From positions 124,001 to 188,000 of the forward strand of contig NZ_VIRV01000002.1 in the NCBI RefSeq assembly GCF_019754295.1: a stretch of 64,000 bases of DNA, given 5' to 3'. The notes under the pieces are model-generated. The model did no database searches. It was given only the letters and a program-made list of their open reading frames with translations, and was not told the origin of the DNA. Shown here in pieces: positions 38,834-47,214 of the stretch. The number at the start of each line of letters is the position of its first letter. The stretch's first letter is position 1. This DNA is from Sellimonas caecigallum. GTDB taxonomy: Bacteria; Bacillota; Clostridia; Lachnospirales; Lachnospiraceae. The position numbers were made by a program, and so were the translations under genes.

Positions 38834-38935
38834 CTATATCAGGTAAGGGATTACGGATGTCATCACCATTGCGATGATGACCAGAAGGACAACGATCGCT
38901 ATGATTCTTTTTGACTTTTTGCTATGCAGATTCAT
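38834..38935 (-). CDS. 33-residue single-pass membrane microprotein
   Basis: MNLHSKKSKR followed by a hydrophobic segment (residues 11-30) and a short end. A positively charged N-terminus keeps that side in the cytoplasm. AGAGAGG lies eight bases before the ATG. The layout (basic start, one helix, about 30 residues) resembles the Prli42/DUF4044 group of tiny Firmicute membrane proteins, of which Prli42 tethers the stressosome in Listeria. It lies 21 bp upstream of the VanW gene on the same strand and could be co-transcribed. Small size limits certainty, but the ribosome site and helix both support translation. Confidence 0.65.
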   Translation of the reverse strand: MNLHSKKSKRIIAIVVLLVIIAMVMTSVIPYLI

Positions 38936-39033
38936 CTCTTAACCTCTCTTTACCGAAACTTTGCCTTTTATTTTATACTCTTTACCCGGATTTTGCAAGA
39001 AACATTCCTCGTCTTCGCAGAACCTTCCTTATT

Positions 39034-40758
39034 TCACAGGATGATCTCGTACACAGATGCTTCATAATTCAGCGGATTTCTGTTCTGGTAATCAAAAAGG
39101 AGGACTGTCTCCCCCGCTTTGCCATCTTCCGCTACATGGAAGGAAAAGCGCTCCACATGAGTCAGCTTCCTCATCTTTCGGCTGTCGTACCCTCTGTAGG
39201 CAGTCAGATACTTCGGTTCTTTCTCCTCTCTGTCATAAAAATCCTTTTTCTCTTCCTTCGAGACCGTTTCTTCCCCGGCAAATCCAGGTCTGCTCTTTAC
39301 ATTCTCTCTCAGGTACAAGTCGTAGATCAAAAGCTCACGAAAATATGTTTCTTTTTGTATCCTTTGCTTTTGCATAAACTCCAAAAGCAGTTCATATCTG
39401 GCGATTCTTGTATAGTTTCGGCCGAACAGCCCTTCTGCATCGTAAAATCCGGCCAGGTCTTCGAAAAAGGCAAACGGCGTCTCCCACTCCCTTGCGAGAG
39501 AGCGTATCGTATGGGCAAACTGCCCGCTGTTATAATAAACCTCCACCATCTCCTCGATCTTCTTGAGCCGGATCACATCCCCGTACGGAAGCCACTTGGT
39601 AGCCAGAACTTCATACGGCGGCCTGCTCTGGTATAAAAGCCCGTATTCCAGACGATGCTCATACATATAAGAACCTTTCAGCACTTTCAGAAATCCAAGC
39701 TGAAGCTGTTCTGGGAAAAGGCTGTACACATCATTGAATGATTTCCCGAAACTCTCGTAATCTTCGCACGGAAGCCCGGCGATCAGATCCAGATGCTGGT
39801 GGACATTTCCCCCCGCCTCGATCTTCATTACCTTCTCTTTCAGCTTGCCAAAATCCATTGTCCTTTTTATCTCCCGTATCGTATTCGGGTTTGTCGACTG
39901 TACTCCGATTTCCAGCTGGATCAAACCTGGACGCATCTTTCCGATAAGTTCGATTTCCTCATCGCTTAAAAGGTCTGCCGATATTTCAAAGTGAAAATTT
40001 GTAATCTGATTGTCATGCTCCAATATATAGCGCCAGATAGCCACCGCGTGATCGTGGCGGCAGTTAAACGTCCGATCCACAAATTTAACCTGTTCCACTT
40101 TCTGGTCCAGGAAAAACTGAAGCTCTTTTTTTACAAGGTCCAAATCTCGGAAACGAAGGCACTTGTCTATCGAAGACAGACAGTAACTGCAGCGAAACGG
40201 GCAGCCCCTGCTTGTCTCATAATAGATGATCTTGTGCGCAAAGAGACTCATATCTCCGTAGACGAACGGAACCTTGCTCAGATCCATGATTTCCCGCCAC
40301 GGATTTTCATGGATATCCCCATTCTTTGTCCGCACAGTCACTCCATTGATTTCCTCCACGTCTGCTGTCCCTTTATAATAGCAGTCCAGAAGTTCACGGA
40401 ACGTCTCCTCTCCTTCTCCTTTCATAACACCGCTTACTTCCGGCAGACGGATTAAAACTTCCTCTGCATCATACGAAACTTCCGGTCCCCCAAGCCATAA
40501 GATCGTATCCGGAAGAACCTTATGAATCTCCCTTACAATTCTTTCCACATAGTCCAGATTCCAGATATAGCAGGAAAAACAGAGAATATCCGGATTTCTC
40601 TCATACAGATCCATGAGGATTTCTCCAATCTCCTGGTTGATTGTATATTCTGCAATTTCCGTCTGGCTTAAGTATTCTTCTGCGTAAGCTCTCAGAGAAT
40701 AGACAGCAAGGTTGGAGTGGATATATTTTGCATTAATGGCCGCAAGAATGGTTTTCAT
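39034..40758 (-). CDS. B12-binding-domain radical SAM protein (DUF4080 type)
   Basis: 574 residues. N-terminal cobalamin-binding-like Rossmann domain (to about 150; ILWLGGPEVSYD), radical SAM domain with CPFRCSYCLSS (CxxxCxxC), and a long C-terminal DUF4080-type region. The B12 domain lacks an obvious DxHxxG, which is common in this subgroup. These proteins modify unknown substrates by radical chemistry, often methylation. AAGGAG sits before ATG 40758; an upstream frame adds a Lys/Arg-rich piece and is not preferred. Confidence 0.88.
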   Translation of the reverse strand: MKTILAAINAKYIHSNLAVYSLRAYAEEYLSQTEIAEYTINQEIGEILMDLYERNPDILCFSCYIWNLDYVERIVREIHKVLPDTILWLGGPEVSYDAEEVLIRLPEVSGVMKGEGEETFRELLDCYYKGTADVEEINGVTVRTKNGDIHENPWREIMDLSKVPFVYGDMSLFAHKIIYYETSRGCPFRCSYCLSSIDKCLRFRDLDLVKKELQFFLDQKVEQVKFVDRTFNCRHDHAVAIWRYILEHDNQITNFHFEISADLLSDEEIELIGKMRPGLIQLEIGVQSTNPNTIREIKRTMDFGKLKEKVMKIEAGGNVHQHLDLIAGLPCEDYESFGKSFNDVYSLFPEQLQLGFLKVLKGSYMYEHRLEYGLLYQSRPPYEVLATKWLPYGDVIRLKKIEEMVEVYYNSGQFAHTIRSLAREWETPFAFFEDLAGFYDAEGLFGRNYTRIARYELLLEFMQKQRIQKETYFRELLIYDLYLRENVKSRPGFAGEETVSKEEKKDFYDREEKEPKYLTAYRGYDSRKMRKLTHVERFSFHVAEDGKAGETVLLFDYQNRNPLNYEASVYEIIL

Positions 40759-40809
40759 AAGTGTTTCTCCTTTTCTTTTTCGTTTCTTTCTCGATTTTCC
40801 CAAAATTCA

Positions 40810-40838
40810 TTGACATTTTCCCGAAAACACGCTAAACT
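40810..40838 (+). promoter_or_regulatory. Promoter of the SRP RNA gene
   Basis: TTGACA at 40810-40815, 17 bp, TAAACT at 40833-40838; expected start is near 40845, matching the first base of the RNA. Confidence 0.75.
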
Positions 40839-40844
40839 TATGAA

Positions 40845-41105
40845 TCGTGCAGCCGGGGTGTTAGCGGTACCCTGTACCTACAATCCGCTACAGTAGGGGT
40901 GATGTTGTGCCGAGGGCGTATTCTTGTGAGGCTGCCTTTGGTAAGTGGCGTTGATATTTGGGTCTCACGCAACTGGACTCCGTGAACCGTGTCAGGTCGG
41001 GAACGAAGCAGCACTAAGCGGAATCTCCCGTGTGCCGTGAGGGTGCCTGGGTTGAGTTTACTGCCAAAGTAACGCTTGGGAGATGCGTTCGACGCACAAC
41101 GCACA
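40845..41105 (+). ncRNA. ffs: Signal recognition particle RNA, large bacterial type
   Basis: The 5' end folds into the Alu domain (GCCGGGGTGTTAGCGGTACC...). The S domain has the invariant apical hairpin GTCAGGTCGGGAACGAAGCAGC with GGAA tetraloop and the internal AG/CAGG loop that binds Ffh. First and last segments pair to form the long rod. About 260 nt, the length of Bacillus scRNA. As in B. subtilis it neighbours tadA, although here tadA is convergent. Confidence 0.93.
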
Positions 41106-41110
41106 AAAAA

Positions 41111-41138
41111 GAGCAGATGACTGCTCTATTTTTTTTGC
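41111..41138 (+). terminator. SRP RNA terminator
   Basis: GAGCAG-ATGA-CTGCTC followed by TATTTTTTTT. The stem also overlaps the end of tadA and can act in both directions. Confidence 0.85.
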
Positions 41139-41647
41139 CTTAATTCTCTAAAAAATTGTTTCAACATGGAGCTGCATTGTTCTTCCAAAACGCCGGTTGT
41201 AAGCTCTACCTGATGGTTAAACTCAGGCACCTGAAGAAGATTCATGACAGATCCTGCACACCCCGCTTTCGGATTCATGCATCCTACTACGACTCTCTTT
41301 ATGCGGGACTGCACAAGAGCGCCGGAACACATCTGGCAAGGTTCCAGCGTCACATACATCGTGCAGTCCTCAAGCCTCCAGTCATCCATTTTTTTGCTGG
41401 CCTTCCGGATAGCCTGAAGCTCCGCGTGGGCCAGCGTATTTTTGTCAATGGTTCTCCTGTTATACCCCCGGCCGATGATCTTTCCGTCGTACACGATCAC
41501 GCATCCGATTGGAACTTCTCGGATCGCATAGGCTTTCTTTGCCTGGCGGATGGCTTCTTTCATGTATTTTTCATCCAGTTTTCTCTGGGCTTCTTCCTGT
41601 TTTCTTTGTAATTCTTCTTTTTCTTCTTTTGAAAGTTTTCTTCCCAT
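41126..41647 (-). CDS. tadA: tRNA-specific adenosine deaminase
   Basis: 173 residues, zinc cytidine-deaminase fold. HAELQAI supplies the zinc His and catalytic Glu; PCQMCSGA supplies the two zinc cysteines. It converts A34 to inosine in tRNA-Arg(ACG). An extra N-terminal 30-residue highly charged helix (KEEKEELQRKQEEAQRKLD) is not part of the core. AGGT lies about ten bases before the ATG, so a downstream Met at YMKEAIRQAKKAY is a possible alternative start. Confidence 0.93.
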   Translation of the reverse strand: MGRKLSKEEKEELQRKQEEAQRKLDEKYMKEAIRQAKKAYAIREVPIGCVIVYDGKIIGRGYNRRTIDKNTLAHAELQAIRKASKKMDDWRLEDCTMYVTLEPCQMCSGALVQSRIKRVVVGCMNPKAGCAGSVMNLLQVPEFNHQVELTTGVLEEQCSSMLKQFFRELRQKK

Positions 41648-41679
41648 TTTTCTTTACCTGCCTCTTTTCTCCAGACTGA

Positions 41680-42561
41680 TTATACCCTAATTTGATGTAC
41701 CTGTCGACACCAATACCCGAAATCCGGGCATTCTTCTTTCTCGGCATCGGAAAGTGTCATCATATCGTCTTCGTATCTGACAAACCTCGGAAATCCGAAT
41801 GCCTGCGCCGCCCTCCTTTCCTTTTCACAGTACATGCCGGGTACGCCGAGATACAGATCTACATCCTCCTGGATAAAAGCAAGATGATGATAATTATAAT
41901 ATCCGTGGAGGAGAAAGCTGTTGTTGGCCAAATGCCATTCCCTCCGCACCAGTTTGGAGATGTCCTGCCTTTTGATTTTTTGACACTGAAATCGGCCCGT
42001 CTCTATAAAATCCTCCTCTCTGCCGGCAGCCTCCACCTGGTCTCCCTTCAGTTCTATGAGCTCTGCTTCTCTCCCCGTCTTTTCTTCTATTTCCTCTGTT
42101 TCTTCCTCCGCCTTCTCCAGTGTCACATTCTCTTGGGGAAGACCATCCCGGTTTCTCTCCTGCTTTTCATCCTCTCCCCTGGGCGGTTCTTCCATACGGC
42201 TGATGTCCACCGGTGTGTCCGACCATATGGCAGCGTATCTCGGCGTGCGCCCATGACAGAGAATGAATCCCCCCACTTTTTGAAAACGCTCCTTTCCACC
42301 GGTATCTTCCGGCCGGTAGATGAGCCGGTAATTAAGCGCCGGGCTGATATTTCCCAGCATCCCCTGGTACATTCCGTAGCAGTGTCCATCTTCTTCATAA
42401 AAGAGATACAGCCCCAGTTCTTTCGGTGTATCGGCTCCCCATCCTTTTCCGTGTATGCTTACTGCACACGTCTCTTCTTCTGCCTCCACTTTTGAAAACC
42501 CCACATTTCTTACCGGTTTTCCATTCTGATATTCATAAAGATAACAGATAAAACGTTTCAA
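41680..42561 (-). CDS. Lachnospiraceae-type hypothetical protein (DUF6128-like)
   Basis: 293 residues from a TTG start. The N-terminal part (GKGWGADTPKELGLYLFYEE) and the C-terminal part (REWHLANNSFLLHGYYNYHHLAF ... CPDFGYWCRQVH) look folded and conserved; between them is a Glu-rich spacer (residues about 130-185). No signal peptide or membrane helix. I associate it with DUF6128 from memory of such ends in Lachnospiraceae, but with low certainty; function unknown. Confidence 0.7.
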   Translation of the reverse strand: MKRFICYLYEYQNGKPVRNVGFSKVEAEEETCAVSIHGKGWGADTPKELGLYLFYEEDGHCYGMYQGMLGNISPALNYRLIYRPEDTGGKERFQKVGGFILCHGRTPRYAAIWSDTPVDISRMEEPPRGEDEKQERNRDGLPQENVTLEKAEEETEEIEEKTGREAELIELKGDQVEAAGREEDFIETGRFQCQKIKRQDISKLVRREWHLANNSFLLHGYYNYHHLAFIQEDVDLYLGVPGMYCEKERRAAQAFGFPRFVRYEDDMMTLSDAEKEECPDFGYWCRQVHQIRV

Positions 42562-42607
42562 CTCTTACCGCCTGTTTCTTTTTACCTCAATCTATGCCCG
42601 TCCCTAC

Positions 42608-42654
42608 AAAAAAAGAACCTGTACACGGAAATTCCATTTCCCGGTACAGGCTCC
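42608..42654 (-). terminator. dGTPase terminator
   Basis: AGCCTGTAC...GTACAGGTT stem with an inner GGAAA/TTTCC pair, followed by T7 on the minus strand. Confidence 0.8.
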
Positions 42655-42661
42655 GCCTCTT

Positions 42662-44068
42662 TTATATTCTTGCTGTCAGCTCCTGGTACAGCCGTTTTGC
42701 ATAGCTGTCTGTCATGCCGCAGATATAATCCGTGACAAGCAAAAGCCTGAGATAAAGTTTCTCCGCCTCACTCTTGCCTTCCGCCTGTCTGTGATATGCT
42801 TTTCTGTAATTTTCCGAGACAAAAGCGATCATCCGCCTGTCAATGGAATCCATCTTCTGTTTCGGATCATCATACTTGATCGCCGCTGCGATAAACTTCT
42901 CCATCAAAAATGTCAGGATACGGGATTCCGCCACCTCCATCTTGTAGATCGTGTCTGTCGTAAAAACATATTTTTCTGCAAGATATCCAAGCACTTCCAT
43001 CAGTTCCTGGGCATTTGTTCCGGCAAACAGATCCTTTTGGTAAGTGCCCTGCATAATAGACTCATAGTTTTCCGTAAATCCTTCTGTCGCACATGCGATC
43101 AGAAATGACTGAATACGCACGATCCAGTTTTTTAAAGCGTACGTCTCCGGCTCCTCCTCGCCTCTGCTTACAGCCTTTTCATACAGACTTTCCAGCTTTT
43201 CAAAGGCCTGGAACACTTCCCCTGTATCAATCTTTTTTATCTCCCCGAGAATGGCACTGAATGGAAGAAATCCTTTGATGAACGCATCTTCAATATCCGC
43301 AGTCCGATAGGCAATATCATCCGCCGCTTCGAGAATAAACGTGAGTGGATGGCGATACTCTCCCGCTCCCGTCTCCTGGCTGATCTCCCTGAACAGCTTT
43401 TCATCGGCATAGTAAAACCCAATCTTTTTCCGCCGGATATCTGCTCCCTCTGGTTCTATGGCCAAAGAGTTTACCGGGTACTTTACAATAGTATTTAAAA
43501 GGGCATATGTCAGATTCATCCCTTTCTCATCTACCAGATAATGAAGTTTGGTCACAAGTCGAAATGCCTGGGCATTTCCCTCAAAATGACATAAATCAGC
43601 AAGCATCTGCCGATTGAGCACCTTTTCGATAGGATCGCCATGAAAAGTAAGCTTCCCAAGATTTTCCTCAAACCATTCCCGGATGGCAGTCTCCCCGAAA
43701 TGTCCAAATGGCGGATTCCCGATGTCGTGGATCAATCCTGCACAGAGGAGGATATTGCAGATATCTTCCTTCATCTGCAAGGTAAACGCCGGATCCTTGT
43801 GAAAGGTCAAAATATATTCTCCGATATTCTGTCCCAGAGATTTCCCGAAGGATGATACCTCCAAAGAATGGGTAAGCCGTGTCCTGACAAAATCACTTTT
43901 ATCCAGCGGAAATACCTGCGTCTTGTCCTGAAGTCTCCGAAACGATGCACTTCCGATGATCCTGTGATAATCCTTTTCAAAACTGCTCCGCAGATCTGTC
44001 TTTTTCTTCTCCCTATGTACCTGATCTGTTCTTACCCTTTTTGGCGATAACAACTGACTCCATTCCAT
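42662..44068 (-). CDS. dgt: dGTP triphosphohydrolase-like HD-domain protein
   Basis: 468 residues of the dNTP triphosphohydrolase group. HD residues: FVRTRLTHSLEVS, then CAGLIHDIGNPPFGHFGE (the HD pair), and a late Asp in EAADDIAYRTADIEDAF. The enzyme hydrolyses dGTP (or other dNTPs) to deoxynucleoside and triphosphate. AGGAGG precedes the ATG. Long form with the Dgt-type C-terminus. Besides pool control, such enzymes can starve phages of dNTPs. Confidence 0.92.
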   Translation of the reverse strand: MEWSQLLSPKRVRTDQVHREKKKTDLRSSFEKDYHRIIGSASFRRLQDKTQVFPLDKSDFVRTRLTHSLEVSSFGKSLGQNIGEYILTFHKDPAFTLQMKEDICNILLCAGLIHDIGNPPFGHFGETAIREWFEENLGKLTFHGDPIEKVLNRQMLADLCHFEGNAQAFRLVTKLHYLVDEKGMNLTYALLNTIVKYPVNSLAIEPEGADIRRKKIGFYYADEKLFREISQETGAGEYRHPLTFILEAADDIAYRTADIEDAFIKGFLPFSAILGEIKKIDTGEVFQAFEKLESLYEKAVSRGEEEPETYALKNWIVRIQSFLIACATEGFTENYESIMQGTYQKDLFAGTNAQELMEVLGYLAEKYVFTTDTIYKMEVAESRILTFLMEKFIAAAIKYDDPKQKMDSIDRRMIAFVSENYRKAYHRQAEGKSEAEKLYLRLLLVTDYICGMTDSYAKRLYQELTARI

Positions 44069-44099
44069 ACTCGCACACCTCCTGCATCCCTGACATTAT

Positions 44100-44780
44100 C
44101 TAATCCAGATAGATCGGCGGCTCATACTCCTTGCCAAGCAGCGCCTTCTTCCGCTCCTGGAAGCCGAGAAATGCCCATTCTGTCATATCTGTCCAGCCGT
44201 GTTCGCTCCGGTCATACACCTGAACAAACCCGATGCGGGACGGATGTTTGCGCACCATGTTGGATTCATACTCATGTCCCGTGGCTGGGTTGAGTTCCCC
44301 TCTTTCGAGATCTTCCGGTTCGCTGTAATCGATCTGCGGGACTGTTTCCTTTTGCCTTCTGTCAGCCGCGTATTTTCTTTGTGCCGACTGCGGTATCTTT
44401 TCCATCATGTCCATGATCTCGCCTACCGTGATATCCCGTTCTTTCTCTTCTTCGCTTTTTACGCACACTGTCTCCTTTGGCGTACGTGCCGGACTCTCCC
44501 GGCGTACCTGTCTGGTTTCCTCCTCAGGCCGGCGTCTCTCCTTTGCGGCCGTTTTCGCACGGTTGTCATCCAGGATGTTCAGCCGGAAGCGGCATCCGAG
44601 TATCTTTGCAATGATGCGCATATCCTTCTCCTGAAAATTATCTCGTCCAAGACGCTGCGTCATATTCTGTCTGGACATCTTTTTTCCCGTCTCTTCCTCA
44701 AACAGCTCAGCCAGCTCCTTGATTGTCATATTTTTACGGCTCAAAATGATTTTTACCTGTTCCCCGAACGTCAGATCCAA
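44100..44780 (-). CDS. HTH-domain hypothetical protein
   Basis: 226 residues from a TTG start with GGGAGG eight bases before. The first 75 residues are a helix-turn-helix of XRE-like type (MTIKELAELFEEETGKKMSR...), then an Arg/Glu-rich spacer and a C-terminal domain rich in aromatic residues (ESNMVRKHPSRIGFVQVYDRS; WTDMTEWAFLGFQERK). No membrane segment. Probably DNA-binding; its targets are unknown. It lies 32 bp from the dGTPase start on the same strand and probably shares its operon. Confidence 0.72.
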   Translation of the reverse strand: MDLTFGEQVKIILSRKNMTIKELAELFEEETGKKMSRQNMTQRLGRDNFQEKDMRIIAKILGCRFRLNILDDNRAKTAAKERRRPEEETRQVRRESPARTPKETVCVKSEEEKERDITVGEIMDMMEKIPQSAQRKYAADRRQKETVPQIDYSEPEDLERGELNPATGHEYESNMVRKHPSRIGFVQVYDRSEHGWTDMTEWAFLGFQERKKALLGKEYEPPIYLD

Positions 44781-44845
44781 ATTCTCAGCCTCCCTTTCCC
44801 TCGCCCGGCAAAATCCCTGCCGTGCCGGGATTTTCCCTACTTGTT

Positions 44846-45676
44846 TTAATATTCTTCATTCAGATATTCTTCCAGAGTCACTCCCATCTCCTGTATCTTC
44901 TTTGCATCCTCTACGCCGACATAGCGGTAATGCCATGGTTCGTAAATAATCCCCGTATTTTCCATCTTATCTTTCGGATAACGCAAAATGAATCCATAAT
45001 CATAACAGTGTTCCATCAGCCACTGCTGCTCTTTTGTTTCTCCCTGCTTCTCATCCAGCATTGCATAGTTGGCAGAGACAATGTCCATCGCAAGCCCTGT
45101 CGCATGCTCACTCTCCCCGGGCCATGCAATGGATTTAGCTGTCTCGACGGCTGCCTCATAATATGACATCCCCTGGTTTACGTAGTCCACCATGGATTCA
45201 TTGAAAAGTTCCTTCTGCCGTTCCACAGAACGGTAAGCTGAACATACATACAGTTTATGACCTGCCTTCTCCGCATCGGAAAGCATCTTCTGAAGCGGTT
45301 CCAGAATCCGCGCATCTACCTGATGGCTGGAATCGATATCCGCAAGCTCCGGCACATATCCTTCCTCCATGGGGTGGGACTGATTTACGAGCATGAGATA
45401 CCACGGACGTGTGTCCTCATCGTGTGCTTCCAGCTGCCCTTTGGCTGCATCCAGCTCTTCTTGTATCTTCTCTTTGCTCTTTACTTCTTTTTGTATTGTC
45501 TCCTGTGCCTTTTTTCTTTCGTTCATACGCCCAAGTGCCGCACCGCTAAACAGTCCTGTCAGCAAAGCGACCGCACACATGACCGCTATTGTCTTGATGG
45601 GACTTTTCATTCTCCTTATTTTTCGGAGAATAAGCAAATGCATCATCCGGATCGTATCCTTTGTCTCTTTCTTCAT
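44846..45676 (-). CDS. D-alanyl-D-alanine carboxypeptidase, VanY/M15B family
   Basis: 276 residues. One N-terminal membrane helix (about 26-48), a coiled segment, then an M15B zinc peptidase domain: SAYRSVERQKELF, ESEHATGLAMDIVS (zinc His and Asp) and EPWHYRYVG (catalytic Glu and third zinc His). The enzyme trims the terminal D-Ala from peptidoglycan stems outside the cell. AAGGGG precedes the ATG. VanY can lower vancomycin binding, but in isolation it is an ordinary cell-wall enzyme. Confidence 0.93.
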   Translation of the reverse strand: MKKETKDTIRMMHLLILRKIRRMKSPIKTIAVMCAVALLTGLFSGAALGRMNERKKAQETIQKEVKSKEKIQEELDAAKGQLEAHDEDTRPWYLMLVNQSHPMEEGYVPELADIDSSHQVDARILEPLQKMLSDAEKAGHKLYVCSAYRSVERQKELFNESMVDYVNQGMSYYEAAVETAKSIAWPGESEHATGLAMDIVSANYAMLDEKQGETKEQQWLMEHCYDYGFILRYPKDKMENTGIIYEPWHYRYVGVEDAKKIQEMGVTLEEYLNEEY

Positions 45677-45703
45677 TCTACCCCTTCTCTTCTGTCATCT
45701 GGT

Positions 45704-46330
45704 TTACAGTGTAATCCAACCAAGTTCCACAGCAATATCCTGATCCTCCGAACATACCGCAGCCTGAAATCCCTGTTCTCTCATATCGTATTCTCGGAAA
45801 TGAAAGATTCCCCCGATTTCTTCCGGCTGCCTTATAAGCCTTGGCTCTCCCCCCTGCCAGACCGCGATCTCAAACGCGTTCATCGCAAGCCTCATTCCCA
45901 GTCTTGTGGCTTTCATAAAGCTTTCTTTTAAGACCCAATAACGAAAAAAAGCATCTCTCTTCTCCTCTTCGCTCTCCCGGCCATCGATATATTCCCACTC
46001 ACTTGGGCAAAAAAAACGCCTGGCCACATTCGGGCGGAACACCCCGGTCATCTCCACATCACACCCTGTTTTCCGGGATGCATCTTCCCCTATGGAGCAC
46101 AAGACAAAATGCCCGGAATGGGAAAGATTGAAGATATTTTCCCCGGAAAGTCCGCTCTCCTTTTTTGCTTTTTCATACAGCATCCACGCACCGATACTAA
46201 GTGCCCGGTCTTCCGGGAAGCGCATCTTCTTTGCCTTCTCCTGTCTCCAGGAGGGCGCCTGTTCAAAATATGCGCGGTATCTGTTCTCATCAAGAAGCGG
46301 AGCAGTATCCGCAGCCCACGTATAAATCAT
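45704..46330 (-). CDS. 4'-phosphopantetheinyl transferase, Sfp type
   Basis: 208 residues. The Mg/CoA motifs GCDVEM and RYWVLKESFMKATRLG are those of Sfp/HetI-type enzymes (double domain), which load phosphopantetheine on carrier proteins of fatty-acid, NRPS or PKS systems. GGGAGG precedes the ATG. No carrier-protein or synthase genes are in the window, so the partner may be the acyl carrier protein or a distant cluster. Confidence 0.9.
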   Translation of the reverse strand: MIYTWAADTAPLLDENRYRAYFEQAPSWRQEKAKKMRFPEDRALSIGAWMLYEKAKKESGLSGENIFNLSHSGHFVLCSIGEDASRKTGCDVEMTGVFRPNVARRFFCPSEWEYIDGRESEEEKRDAFFRYWVLKESFMKATRLGMRLAMNAFEIAVWQGGEPRLIRQPEEIGGIFHFREYDMREQGFQAAVCSEDQDIAVELGWITL

Positions 46331-46413
46331 ATTATTTCCCTCCCAGTTATCCGTTTAGACGGCGTCGCTTATCTTCATTATAGCATAGGAAAAAAATGCG
46401 TCAAAGAAAATGT

Positions 46414-46911
46414 CTAAAAGTAAAGCTTCATATCATTCCACTCGGCTCCCCCGTGTGTGGAATCTGCCTTTCCATAATGCACAAATCCGAACTTTTCGTA
46501 ATAATGGATTAAATGGTCTTTGCAGGTAAGCACAACCCCTTTTTTCCCTTCTTCCTTAGCAGCTGCAATCATCTTTTCCAGGAGCATTCCTGCAATTCCT
46601 CTGCACCGGTACTCAGGCAGCACATCCAGCCCAAACACTGTCTGGTACGCTCCTTGCGGACTGTGCAGGCTGATATCATGGTACATCTCATCCGGCAAGC
46701 ACGGCTCATCTGTGACTGCTCCGTCGATAAATCCCACCAGTTTCCCTTCTTCTTCCGCCACAAAAAACTTTTCCGGAAAAGCACTGAGTCTTTCCAGAAT
46801 ATCTTTTTCTTTTGCAGCTTCCCCTGTCGGGAAACATGCAGTCTCGATCTGCGCAAGCTCCTCCCCTTCCTCTTGTCTTGCATTTCTTATTGTGATCTTT
46901 GTATTTTCCAT
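46414..46911 (-). CDS. GNAT family N-acetyltransferase
   Basis: 165 residues. The acetyl-CoA pyrophosphate loop reads LPEYRCRGIAGMLLEKMI; HYYEKFGFVHYG is the usual end of the fold. Target unknown (amine, amino acid or protein N-terminus). AGGAG precedes the ATG. Confidence 0.88.
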   Translation of the reverse strand: MENTKITIRNARQEEGEELAQIETACFPTGEAAKEKDILERLSAFPEKFFVAEEEGKLVGFIDGAVTDEPCLPDEMYHDISLHSPQGAYQTVFGLDVLPEYRCRGIAGMLLEKMIAAAKEEGKKGVVLTCKDHLIHYYEKFGFVHYGKADSTHGGAEWNDMKLYF

Positions 46912-47214
46912 GTCTCATATCTCCTATCATATTAAATTTTTTACAACAAAAGAAAAAAACGAACCCCTGCAGATTCGTTTTTCATCATACCACAAATTTC
47001 TCAACTTGTGTCGTTTGATGTGATATTTCTTCAATTATCACTATCTCCCACTCTCATTCCCTTGACGAAATATATTTTATCATTTCTTCCCCTATTTATC
47101 TATAGCTTTTCTCATGTGGACATAAAAGTGGACAAAAAATTTTCATAATTATTCAATAGCTTTTTGGTCAGCCTTTCATTATAATGGAGAATATCATTTA
47201 CAAAGGAGAATCTT
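46912..47214. promoter_or_regulatory. Divergent intergenic region with a leader hairpin
   Basis: 303 bp without a gene. AAAACGAA (46956-46963) pairs with TTCGTTTT (46974-46981); on the minus strand the stem ends in T7, forty bases before the acetyltransferase start, and an extended -10 (TGGTATGAT) lies just before it. It looks like an attenuator at the very 5' end of that transcript. A TATAAT box at 47180-47185 serves the plus-strand regulator gene. Confidence 0.4.

Noticed and set aside
40838-41104. 88-codon frame on the minus strand
   Set aside because: It lies fully inside the SRP RNA gene.
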